From: Apricaphanius iberus
Lineage: Eukaryota; Chordata; Actinopteri; Cyprinodontiformes; Aphaniidae
Reading direction: 5' to 3'
Assembly: GCA_028564705.1 (NCBI GenBank)
Contig: JAPXFQ010000344.1
Coordinates: 1,369,001-1,433,000, forward strand
DNA length: 64,000 nucleotides
The position numbers and the translations under genes were made by a program. The notes under the pieces were generated by a model that saw only the letters and a program-made list of their open reading frames with translations, searched no databases and was not told the origin of the DNA. This document shows, piece by piece, positions 37,701-47,249 of this stretch (its first letter is position 1; every line of letters begins with the position of its first letter).

Positions 37701-40700
37701 AAAAAGGTAAACGTTTATCATTACACTTTCAGTTCATTACAGTCAAGTTATTGACTTGATACTTTAGGTATCTTTATTTTTTAACAGAAATAGGATGTTG
37801 CTGAACAGTATCATAAGCTATGGATAACAAATCTGAAGAGATAGGATTACAAAGAGTTATCTTCCTGACAGAGGGAAACTTATTTGGAGTAGTCTGAGTA
37901 ATAAAGTTGCTCGAGTATGTCATGCTGCAACAGTGATTTTCATTAATAGCCACACTTAACTGCTGTGTTTAATTAATGCAAATAAACCTTACATTTAAAC
38001 ACACTGATTAAATTTATTGTCTGAAAAATGTCGGTGTTTGACTGGTAAAAAGTCCTTTGTGTGGGTGGTAACTGCAGTGCTATAGAGCAGGACAGGAGGC
38101 AAGATGATGCACTCCTCTAACCTGTATGAGAGGGTTTTAGCTAATGCCAATTACTGTTTTTACCATCAAGGAACAGATTTCATATGAATTTCTATCATGT
38201 AAAAAAGATAAGGTTTGGTATGTGCTTCGATATGCTTTAATTATAATAAAATAAATGTAAAAATATATATTTTTTTCAATTTCTGACATAACAGGTGGGT
38301 GAAGTGCTCATCCCCAAGAATAACCTAACAGTTGCACCTGAGCAGCACAAGCAGACATAGCCCATGCCTGCATGGTTGAATCTAACGATACAGTCATCTG
38401 ACAACACCTGATGTTAATGATTTTCTTTATTGTTTTTTTGTTTTTTTAATAAGACAATCTGCTTATATTAAAGGAAAAAACATCACTCTGGAGTTGTTTT
38501 GATATTTCACACAACCTAGTTTACCCACTGTATCTGAATCCAGCATGAGCAGCTGTTTGGATTAATTGGATACTACAGGAAGCCATTTTGACATCTGCAG
38601 AGTTTTGCCCTATCTGCAACGCTTGCATTGGATTTGAAGTTGTTTCAGGTGAGTAATTCTGTTAAGCGCAGAGCGTATGCTGACATTAACTTTTGGTTTG
38701 CCCTACATTTCTTCCTCCACCGTAGCTGCATGAGAAGCCTTATACTGTTCCCAGGTAGCCGAGTTAAGTCATAACTGAAATATGGATATTTATATAGATC
38801 CTATAACACGGTTACCTGCCATGCTTCGTCACTCTGCTCAGCCTGTATGTCAACGTTGTCCAGGTTCATAGCCAGCATCAGTTCTTCCACTTCCCTGACA
38901 GCCTCCTCTACTCCCCCTTTATGCTTGTCATCTCTGCCAGCTTGGGGACCAATTGTCCAGCCATCTTCAATCATCCGCTCTGCTTGGATCAGCTCTGCCT
39001 CCTCTGCAATTTCAATGAGGTCATCTTCCTCCTCCATTGCTACCTCTGCTATATAGGAGACAATATTAACATTTTGAATGAGAATAAGGATTAACAATAA
39101 TTTCGGTCTATAGGTATAAATGTAACATGATAAAATAACAGTTTTTTACTAATAACTTATACTGATGAAAAGAGCAATACAACTCAAAAGAAAAGGCTCC
39201 AACACCAAATAATTTGGTAAGACACAGAATACCCATATACATTAAAAAATATTCTACATAAATTATTATATTTATATGATGTACATTTTATTACATTGTC
39301 AAATGGCCCAGTTTGCTTATTTCTTTTGGCTGTCAAGCAGAATTGTTCAGAGGCCTTTATGGTCATTTTAATGTTCTGGAACTCATAAGCATTTCATTAA
39401 GCAGGTAGTAAAAACCAAGTACCAAAAACAAACACAATTTTAACAATTTAGGATCTACCTTCATTTCCATTTGCGGTCTCTGTCTCCCTCTGCTGGAAGT
39501 TAGTCTGTCCCAAACCTAACCAATCCATCATCAAACTGGTTTTCTTTCCATTCCAGGTCTCAAAGCCGTCGTCTTTCTGCAAATCATTACAAACTAAAGA
39601 TCTACCACTGATTTCCATTTTGGTTGCTCGTCTCTTTCAGTTTTCACATGTATTTAAAAATATATATATAACAGAAAAAAATGTTTTTGCTTTCTGTTGA
39701 CTCACAGGGGGAGAGTTAAGGTTTTCCCAGTGCATTTCTGACATAAACCTCTGTAGGAAGATTTCGCGCATCACACCCTTAAGAGAACACTCCAGCTTCA
39801 TGCTCTGGCTTTTGAGTGCCCTTTCCTCCTCACACAACTGTCTGTAGATCTATAAAAACAGAGTAAAAAAATGTGTGATGTGCAAAGAAAATAAGAAACT
39901 AAAATATAACTAGGGATGCAACGATACCACTTTTTTCATACTGATATGATACAGATACTTTGATCTGACACCGAATACCAATGCCGATCCATCTACCATA
40001 CAGAAAATGCAATAAATTGGAAGACAGGCTTTATTTGGTGTATTAGATAAAAAATAAAATTATAAGAGAAAAATTAAAATTATCTGTGAAATTATTGCAG
40101 AGTTTCCACTTTATAAGTATCGATTCATGGTATTGGGTAATTTTAACCGATAAAAGTACATTAGAACGGTATTGGCCCAATTTCCGATATCAGTATTGTT
40201 GCATCCCTGGTTATTTCTTAAAATCTTCCTCTAAACCTCTTCACACAGAAGCTTTGAAGATGTCTGGGAGCTTACCTGACCATACGCAGTACGAAGGTGT
40301 GGGGGCAGTGTACGTTTGAAGTTTGGTGAGTGGATCAACTCACGCAAATTAAACTGTTTCAGGATCTCACTGTTGCTGCGACCGCCCACTCGCACAATGC
40401 CATCCTTCAGAAATTTGTGAATGCCTGACATGCAGAAGCAAACCACGTGAATAATCAAACAACTATCTTTATACGGAAAAATATATATATTTTTCATATA
40501 TCAGTCATCACAGATCTGTTTAGCTAGTTTGAAAGTCAAACTCTTTCCATTATGACTGCTTACCCTCAAGGAACTGATCCAGAGCATGGTTAGTATAGCA
40601 GACAACTAGCATTGGAGCTGGGTCAACATTGTTCCAGAGGTCCTTATTGGTCAACAGAGCCTGAGCAATCTTTAGACCAACATAGGTTTTTCCTGAAGAA

Positions 40701-43700
40701 AAAGAAAAGACAGAAATATTTTTTGCTGTAAGATAAAACTAGAGCGCCGCTCGGTGGCTGCATGCCCAACAGTGACCTGGATCTGTTTGTTGTTGTTGTT
40801 GTTGTTTGTAATGATCTTGGACAGCTTGTACTGTATCTGTAAATTCCTTGTATGCATCATTCTTGTATGTGTCATACTTGGCCATTAAAGCTGATTCTGA
40901 TTCTGATTCTGATTATGAGTATTTACTGGCATCTTTTTTGCTTAGATCCATAATTTTCACAGATAAAGACAGTTTATTTAAGATTTAAACTTTTTTGACA
41001 GGTGGAATATGGATTTGAAAGCAAAAAAATAAATTAAAAATAAAACATTCTAAAGCAAAATCCTCACCAGTGCCAGGAGGTCCCTGTATAATTGCTAGCT
41101 CCTTCGTGATTGCAAGCTGAAAGGCTTTCATCTGAGACTCATCCAGGCCCAGTTCTTCCATGTCAGGCCAGGCCTCTACATCCAGGCTATGAAATGGCCT
41201 TATGTTGTTTTGGTGCTCCGGTTTGGCAACATGTGTAAGATCATAAACATCCCTTCTCCTTAGGTATGCTGGTGGTTCCACATAAGTGGAACACTCCACA
41301 ATGTATCTGGAAGCATGCAAATCCATATTAATAGAACAGCAAAACAAAAAATGTCTCTTGCACAGGTTAAGTCCATTGAGGTATTTTGCCATTTTCAGCA
41401 CGAGGTTGGAAAATTTTCTCTAAATCTTTGATGAAGAGAGTAATCTCCTCAGCAGTCATCTGTTCGGGTAGCAGCTTCAGAAATGGTGGGTTTAAAATGT
41501 TTAACAAGAAATACATTAGAAAAGCTTCATACAATGAAAAGTAATATAGATCACCCTAAGCAACCTCTTTGCAATGTATAACGGTGGGTCATCTTCATTC
41601 AGAGGCTTCTTTAAATCTCTGCTGCACAGACCACAACAAGAGATCCATCCCACCCACAGTAAGCCTTCTTTGAAAGAATATCAGCTAAGAAAAGATTTTA
41701 CCACTCATGCAAAAATATGTTTTCATTGTTAGTCAATTCACTGTTTATCTGTAAGCATAAGGACTAATATGAAGTAACATTATTAATTTATCTTGTGTTA
41801 TAAAGGTCTTTCCTCAGGAGTAAGACTTAATAAAACAATATATACATAGCTGTTACAAACTGAGTTAGGGAGGATTAAACTTGTTTTTAAGAGACATCAT
41901 TGTGTGAAGAATAATAAACTTTTTCTTTTTTCTTTTCACTTGATCACCTCAATAAGGATATTTTAAAAATGTTATTTGAAATACTAGAGATGTTTTTCCT
42001 GGGACAAAAACAGGCTAAAATGGAAAAGCCAAGCTATCTCTTTAAGAATAACAACAAATAAAAGCTAATTAATTCAATATCTGGTAGACCGGTCAGATTA
42101 TTTTATATCCAGTGCATGGTGGGTAAAATATTTTGTGACTGATGTTCTGGTTAGCAGTAGAGCTATACAATGCATTAAAATCACAATCCTCATCGCACCA
42201 TAATGTACAAAAGATTGGTTAGATGTAGGAATCACATGTTCACTGACTTGCATTAACTTTCGGTATCCATACATGGTATAGATCTTAGAGCCTGAGATAA
42301 TAAGGCTTGGAAAAGCGAGGGAGACAATGCAATGATGAAAAGAAATTACTGCAAAAAATGTCTTTTAAACAATAATGTTTAGATTGATAGATGCTTTAAA
42401 AAAAAATTATTTTAAAGCAGTTTTAAATTTCCTTTTAAAAATGTTCAGGTCACACTCTGGGCACTCTTGAGAACTAATGCTACCTAGACGTACATTTTCA
42501 AAAGCACGACTTGCACATTTTCTTCCCCACATAAGATTCTCAAACATATTTTGCATATCCACATAAGATTCTCAAACATATTTTGCATATCCTAACTGTT
42601 TTTAATGCACAAGGCCATTCAACATTCCTCCAGAGCGCACAGAAAAACACCATTACCTCTGAAAGGGCAAATCTTCTTCAGTCTGCTCCTTTAAGCCTTC
42701 CAGGACGTAACGATAGGCCTCAAAGTAGGCAGTTGTCTCAACCATCAGATACAACAGATCGGTCTGTTAACAACGACAACAAAAAAAAACATGTAGAAAC
42801 ATCTATTTTTATAAGCTTTTTTGAATAAAAATCAAGGTGGGTGGCTTTACGAGTCTTTCTGCCTCACCTGCATTCTGGCCAACTTCAGTCTGCTTTCCTC
42901 TGTAAAGGTAATCTGGACCTGCCCTTTCTGCAAGTCTTTGGGATCCCGATCAGACACTGTGGCAAACAAGAAGCTCTCAAAGTTATCAGAAGACAGGCAG
43001 ACCAGGGAACCGAAGAGCAGCCGCTTAGAGTTCTGCCAGCGCACAAACTGCAAAAACACAAATAAAAGTATTTTTAACACCTTTGCTCATAAGTATCTTT
43101 AATTTAAGGGAAAACTGATTAAATCAATCCGGAGCGTCACCTTAAGGGGCTGAATGTCAAACTGGATAATGTAGGCGAGACCATTCTGTGTGCACTTGGG
43201 TGCCACCAGGTGTGTATCAAAATACACCCGAATGTCATCAAAGCGCTTCATCTTCACGGGGTTGTCATTCCTTCCCAAGTCCATCCGGTTTTGGAGCAAC
43301 TGTTGAATTCCCTCACGGAGCGGTCGGACGAAGTCCTCTCTAAGCAGTCGGAAGTGTGTATCAAGGTAAAGGTGGGTGTTTGTGTATCTTTGGGAAGTGA
43401 GGTTTGGTCTGAGAAACGGCCTGTGGACCTGATGGAACTCCTCAGGAGTTGGGTAGAGTGGTATGCTCCTGAAATCTTCCTGGTCTTCGCCTGTAGCAGA
43501 CATGGAGGTAGTGTTACTCACTCAAACCCAGGGAGACATCTTCATAGCCAATGGTATGTTTAGAAATATTTTGAGGAGTACCCACCTTGGTTTTCATCGC
43601 CACTAGTTAGAAGAGCATACGTGTCCTTATCTGTACGTAGGGTACCTTTCCTTGATCTCTCCTGAAGATGCTCTATTAGGCCCTTCAGATTTTCCATTTT

Positions 43701-46271
43701 TTCCTCGATTATAGGCAGGAAGTTAACACCTGTTGCCCTCAGGGAGTTGATGGAGGCTTCGAGCATTGTCACTAACATATTCACTGTACTGACAGAGCTG
43801 GCAGGGAAGATACTAACCACCTAATAGGCATAGATGAAGAACACTTCATTAAGTAAAAAGTATTCGATTCTGTTCAATACACTAAAGCACTTGCTAACAG
43901 GGATTGTTCTTAAGCAAGTGGTGGCTTGTTTCACGCAGTGGTTACCTTTGAAAGAATGGCAATGATGTGTTCCAGATACTGCGGGTATTGTGCACTGCGG
44001 GTAGGGTTGGATTCGGACATCATGCCTCCCACATAGTGAAGCAAGGTGATGGCAAGGAACTTTGACTCTTTGATGATGTCAGCCAGGTGCTGCAAGGTGC
44101 CTCTGTCCGTCCTCGAAGTGAAGGCCTTGCTTAGCAGCAGGCAGACGAGCTGGACGAGATCTGGCCTCATCGGCGTATCATCAAGAAGCGCTCGAAAGCC
44201 TGGGTTCGACGAGAGCGTTATGGCCACAACAGAGGGCTCCTGCTTGGAGAGGTCTTCCAGTGTCTTATAGCCCATTTTGCGAAGATTTTGGCCTGCATCA
44301 TCCCTTTTCTCATTCCTGCCTTCCTTTCTTTCTCCACTGTGACCTCCTCTCATTGCACCTATTCCTGCTGCCCCTGCTGTTGTTCCCTGTGTTTCAGCCC
44401 CACCTGGATGTTCACTTCTGCCTCCTCCAAATTTCTGTCTTTCAGCACCTCCCCCTCTATTTCCACCTCTCGCTCGTCCCCTTCCTCCTCCTCTCTGTCT
44501 GTCAGCATTTCTTTCACTATTCCCCTGACTTTGCGTTCTTCTTCGGATCTCTTGTTCCCTCGCTCGATCTCCCTGCGAGCCTCCTCGTCTTTGTCCCCTT
44601 GCTCTATGCCGAGTTTCATGTCGGCCAGTATCATTATCTGGGAGAAAAATAAGAATAGCAAAACATTTGGATTAACAGATGTGCCCACAGTGCATTGCAA
44701 AGTATTGACACTTGAACTGATTTTTCAATTGACAACCACAACTAGTATTTCATTCAAAAATAACATAGAATGAAATGTAATTGTGAAATTATCTAAAATC
44801 CAAAAGGTACGATGTGTATTTGCATAAATGCCCCTCTAATCTGATAACCCTAAATCAAATCAGGTGCAACCTAGTCTACTAATTTGTTATTAGAGTCTAC
44901 TTTTTCTAATAAATACAGCTGTTCTGTAGAGGCCTCAGAAATTTGTCAGAGAATATAACCAATAAAGCATCAGGAATATTAAGAAACCCACATTTTTCAT
45001 ACCTGATTAGATTGTGGAGGAATTTTTTATTAAATAATATCCACAGCTTTCAACATATAACATACAGCTTTACAATCCATCATCCCAAACTGGAAAGAGT
45101 ATGGTACCACGACAAACTCACTACCAAAAAGCCAAAGCAGCCGAGGGGCCAATGGCACCTCTCCAATAGTGGCACCAATCAAGGCCTCAGGTGGCAGAAT
45201 TTATCGAGAGGTGACATTAATTATAAATAATACCTTAGTCAGAGGAGGGATGCGAGAAGAAAGCCGCTGTTAAAAGACAGCTGAACAATATCTCATATGC
45301 AGTTTGCAACAAGTCATATACGGGACCAAACAAACATTTGACAGAAACTGAGAAAAGATTAATATTTAACTTCCTGGTCCACATGCAAACCCAATGGGAG
45401 CAATTAAAAGACAGCAGGGAGGGGGTTGGCTGGTCAAAGGTGACCGACAGATAGATGTAGGTAAACCAATGCAATCTTGACAGAAAATCTTTGAAAGATT
45501 AAACAGGCGAAAGACTGTTCTGAAGGCAATGGTGCGTTCTATTTTTAGTCTGAACTTGGAAATTCCAACTTCTGAGTGGGGAGAATCTACTGGAACGCCC
45601 CCTAGAAGTCGAACTTCCCACTTTGCAAGTTGAAAAAAATTTTTTTTTACTCTGACTGAACTTTGAATATGGCCACTCCTCATATGAATAATAGTAACTG
45701 CGTTGGAAACATTTTATAAGGTGCAGTTGTAATAATGCGTCTACAATCAGTCTTGCATGTAGAGGCTGCAAATCTAATCTTAACTAGATAAAATACCTTA
45801 ACTTTATTAACTGGAACACTGTTGGATGAGACGTCAAACCCAGCTCCAACTTCCAAGGTAAATGTAACGCACCATAAAACTCCCAGCATGATGACCCAAA
45901 CATAGAGACCGAGTTATAAAGGAAGACTTTAAATCAAAGCATAATCATCAGTTAGAATGGTTCAGTCAAACTGCAAACTTAAATCCAAACAAGAATTTGT
46001 TGTAATACATGACAACTGACAGGCTTTACCTAATTAATCTGCAGTTGCAACTGCAGCTAAAGGTGGGACATATTATTTCAAGTGGACTGAATACAAATGC
46101 ACGCCACACTTTTCAGAGAAAATATACTTTGGGAACCATGTATTGTTTACCTTCTAGTACACATGACTTTGGGTTGGACACATGAAATCCAAAGAGAACA
46201 CATTAATACTGGGATGTAAACTAACCATTATGATGCTCTCTTCTGCCTGAACTTGAAGTCAGTCTTTCCAT
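29319..46271 (-). CDS. znfx1: ZNFX1: NFX1-type zinc finger-containing protein 1, SF1 RNA helicase (complete, 18 coding exons)
   Basis: Exons read on the minus strand: 46271-46226, 44637-43946, 43820-43586, 43490-43141, 43047-42868, 42763-42657, 41306-41068, 40692-40564, 40424-40276, 39849-39706, 39576-39459, 39048-38816, 37686-37547, 36188-36056, 35871-35704, 32287-32177, 32053-31958, 31766-29319. Every junction has AG/GT and matching phase. The lengths sum to 5718 nt, giving 1905 residues, close to human ZNFX1 (about 1918). Order: an RG-rich disordered N-terminus (about 16-125), the ZNFX1-specific region, Walker A GPPGTGKT (about 612-619), Walker [10 protein letters not shown] (about 989-997), helicase motifs DKYQGEEND (about 1171) and VALSRAKKG (about 1205), an NF-X1 cysteine-rich array (about 1274-1550), and a C-terminal RZ-type finger (about 1834-1862). 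The family is known as an interferon-induced dsRNA sensor acting with MAVS at mitochondria; that role is family knowledge. The start ATG sits in a good context (GACCATGG). Splice sites were assigned by eye and could be off at a few junctions. Confidence 0.95.
32528..33032. mobile_element. Internally deleted Tc1-like element in the large znfx1 intron
   Basis: The left end reads ACAGTCCAGACCAAAAGTTT and the right end is its inverted copy (CCAAACTTTTGGTCTGTACA), each next to a TA dinucleotide as Tc1 insertion requires. Inner sequence such as CAGTCTTGAAGGAGTTCCCA matches the ends of a widespread fish Tc1 family. About 500 bp remain of an element expected to be about 1.6 kb, and there is no transposase. 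Confidence 0.8.
33061..33787. repeat. Non-autonomous hAT-like repeat (TAGGGCCGGGACTCGATT end)
   Basis: It starts TAGGGCCGGGACTCGATT followed by TTAATTAAT words, and ends with GCGATTAAAATGTGTTAAAA and TTAATGCGTTA, an end pair common in fish genomes. The middle (33300-33700) has higher GC than its flanks and no transposase. Family assignment is from memory of the terminal words. Confidence 0.5.
33788..35703. other. Rest of znfx1 intron, no gene seen
   Basis: AT-rich intron sequence. A possible miniature element spans about 33855-34225: it begins GGTACATTCATACC and ends GGTGTGAATGAAAGTA, which are roughly inverted. Otherwise there are only short chance frames and a poly-A run near 35613. Confidence 0.35.
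35704..35871 (-). CDS. znfx1: znfx1 Walker B exon
   Basis: This exon has 56 codons in phase 0. It reads [11 protein letters not shown] at the start, then [13 protein letters not shown] (Walker B, with Glu-Glu in the DEAD-box position as usual in UPF1-like helicases), and ends LILIGDHQQ (motif III). The following intron (32288-35703, 3.4 kb) is the longest in the gene and is filled with repeats. Confidence 0.95.
36189..38815. other. znfx1 introns (36189-37546 and 37687-38815), no other gene seen
   Basis: Low-complexity, AT-rich introns with homopolymer tracts (T run near 37323-37338). The coding exon 37686-37547 lies between them. I see no transposase, RT or RNA gene. Confidence 0.5.
39911..40209. 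repeat. Short hAT-like inverted-repeat element in a znfx1 intron
   Basis: The segment begins TAGGGATGCAACGATACC and ends GTATTGTTGCATCCCTGG, so the two ends are inverted copies of each other. The interior is non-coding and full of GATACC/GGTAT words. This is a common fish miniature element family. A copy of the same family lies at 52106-52447. I saw no clear target-site duplication. Confidence 0.65.
40564..41306 (-). CDS. znfx1: znfx1 exons carrying the Walker A P-loop (41306-41068 and 40692-40564)
   Basis: The first exon ends inside the P-loop, after the ACT and first G of GPPGTG. The next begins GA AAA ACC, so the codon for the last glycine is split by the intron and the joined motif reads GPPGTGKT. 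After it comes [21 protein letters not shown] sequence (motif Ia region) typical of the UPF1-like SF1 group. The intron between them (40693-41067) carries a repeat tail ending in GATTCT units. Confidence 0.93.
40740..40916 (+). repeat. Non-LTR-type repeat tail ending in (GATTCT)n
   Basis: The segment contains a TTG-rich run (about 40788-40806) and ends with GCCATTAAAG followed by four or so GATTCT units (40892-40914). A microsatellite tail of this kind is usual at the 3' end of fish LINE/SINE copies. Confidence 0.55.
41307..42656 (-). other. znfx1 intron 6/7 region with short unexplained open segments
   Basis: This intron separates the exon ending TTTCAGAG (42657) from the exon starting at 41306. 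On the minus strand it holds two coding-looking stretches flanked by AG and GT (about 41686-41553 and about 41480-41400), the second reading [20 protein letters not shown] in one frame. They do not join znfx1 in frame and are not part of the conserved protein, so I leave them outside the gene. A direct repeat of about 32 bases (ACATAAGATTCTCAAACATATTTTGCATATCC) sits at about 42528-42591, given here in two parts by position only: units at 42529-42560 and 42561-42592. Confidence 0.4.
43946..44637 (-). CDS. znfx1: znfx1 N-terminal exon with RG/RGG-rich segment
   Basis: This is the second coding exon, 692 nt. It begins with two bases that complete the split Asp codon from the start exon. The first 110 or so residues are rich in Arg and Gly (runs such as [18 protein letters not shown]), typical of a disordered RNA-binding tail. 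From about LGYK-like sequence (here MGYKTLEDL) it follows the conserved ZNFX1 N-terminal helical region. A competing acidic frame (44359-44700) is open across the RG part but ends in a stop and does not join the downstream exons. Confidence 0.9.
44687..46195 (+). mobile_element. Decayed Tc1-like transposon filling znfx1 intron 2
   Basis: The left end at 44687 starts ACAGTGCATTGCAAAGTATT, the well-known end of a fish Tc1-like family. The segment then follows the usual order of that family: an ATAAATACAGCTGTTCTGT stretch, the transposase helix-turn-helix region (about 45030-45300, frames broken), a late transposase part (about 45930-46030), and the ACAAATGCACGCCACACTTTTC stretch typical of its right side (about 46092-46113). 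The middle (about 45310-45890) is unlike Tc1 and looks like a later insertion. No intact transposase remains. The element begins 49 bases from the exon 3 acceptor and ends about 30 bases from the exon 2 donor. Confidence 0.75.
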
Positions 46272-47082
46272 GGTCTTTCATGTAGCAGATGTTGATTTCT
46301 ATGATACCAGCAAAGGCTATTTCTGAAAAAAAGAAAACAAGAAAAGGGAAATAGATACCAACTCCACACCAAACAAAGTAAATATGGGTTTTTTTTAAAG
46401 AACAATGAAACACCAATTTATACACAAGAATAAAACACTAGAGAGCGTCCATGCATTTCCCTGCTTTCACAAGAATTTACAAGGTCAAAAGAAAGCTACT
46501 CAGATGAGAGGTGGACATATAGCGGTTTATACGATCAAAATAATATTTCTACTTGCTTGCCTACTCATTTAGAGTGAATGCAGATGTTTGAGATGTAAAA
46601 TTTTATTCAGCATTATATGCAAGTATTCAAACGAAATCTATTTTATTTACTTATTTTTGCTCAAAACATTGTTTTTGCAGTCACTTGAAGCCGTGTGCGC
46701 AGCATAACTTCAGTCAGAGGAAAGTGCGCCCTCTACAGGAACCACATTCATTTCCGCGCTGTGTTAAGTGTTAAGTTTCCATTCTCTCGAAATGGATGCT
46801 GGCTTTACCGACAAAACATGGTTTGTCTTAGTAACACCCGGCCCCCTACTCCTCCCCAAAACATGTATCTACATAACAAATATACACTATACGGTATATT
46901 ATAAACCGCTTTTTGTCATTCCTCAGTTATTGTGTACTTGCTACACAAGGGAACGTATCTTAGAGTTAGGGATATTTCTTTATATCTAAAATTAAAATAC
47001 ATAATATTATAATTTCCAAATATTTCCTGAATACTGCTTTTCTAGATTCATATCGAAAGAAGTGATAAAGAACATCACTCAC

Positions 47083-47180
47083 CTTTACGGAAACGTGCTT
47101 AGCATTAGTATTTTATGATTGAAGATGTACAAAGGTGTAGTTAATTCTGTCGAAGTTGTTTCTCCCTGACGTTGTGAGTC
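47083..47180 (-). other. znfx1: znfx1 5' untranslated exon with a 6-codon upstream ORF
   Basis: A strong donor (AAAG followed by GTGAGT) ends an exon at 47083. It pairs in principle with the acceptor TTTCAG at 46323, which opens the exon carrying the start codon. The 5' limit of about 47180 is inferred from the TATA box about 30 bases upstream. The exon holds one ATG (47105-47103) followed by five codons and TAA (47087-47085), just before the donor. Such a short upstream ORF could lower basal translation. No transcript data were available, so the exon is an inference from the splice signals. Confidence 0.6.
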
Positions 47181-47207
47181 TGACTGAGACAGCTGAGGAG
47201 GCGGGTC

Positions 47208-47241
47208 TTTATAGGCTACTTTTAGTTTTCGTTTTCGTTTC
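47208..47241 (-). promoter_or_regulatory. znfx1 core promoter: interferon-stimulated response element and TATA box
   Basis: On the minus strand 47241-47224 reads GAAACGAAAACGAAAACT. This contains GAAANNGAAA repeats, the core of the ISRE/IRF-binding site. Eleven bases downstream is TATAAA (47213-47208). An AP-1-like TGACTCA lies at 47312-47318. An ISRE placed directly upstream of a TATA box is what one expects for an interferon-induced gene, and ZNFX1 is a known interferon-stimulated gene in vertebrates. Function here is inferred from motif and position. Confidence 0.75.
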
Positions 47242-47249
47242 ATCAGAAA

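Noticed and set aside
40892..40914. Short regular repeats that could suggest a CRISPR-like array
   Set aside because: The units are six bases with no spacers; this is a microsatellite tail in a vertebrate genome.
43210..43563. A 117-codon plus-strand frame
   Set aside because: It is a shadow of znfx1 exon 43490-43141.
44359..44700. A 113-codon acidic minus-strand frame ([18 protein letters not shown])
   Set aside because: It is an alternative frame of the RG-rich znfx1 exon. It hits a stop before the conserved region, and only the RG frame joins both the start exon and the downstream exons.
44260..44773. Plus-strand Ser/Phe/Leu-rich frames of 130 and 161 codons
   Set aside because: They are complements of the purine-rich znfx1 exon, with no splice or domain support.
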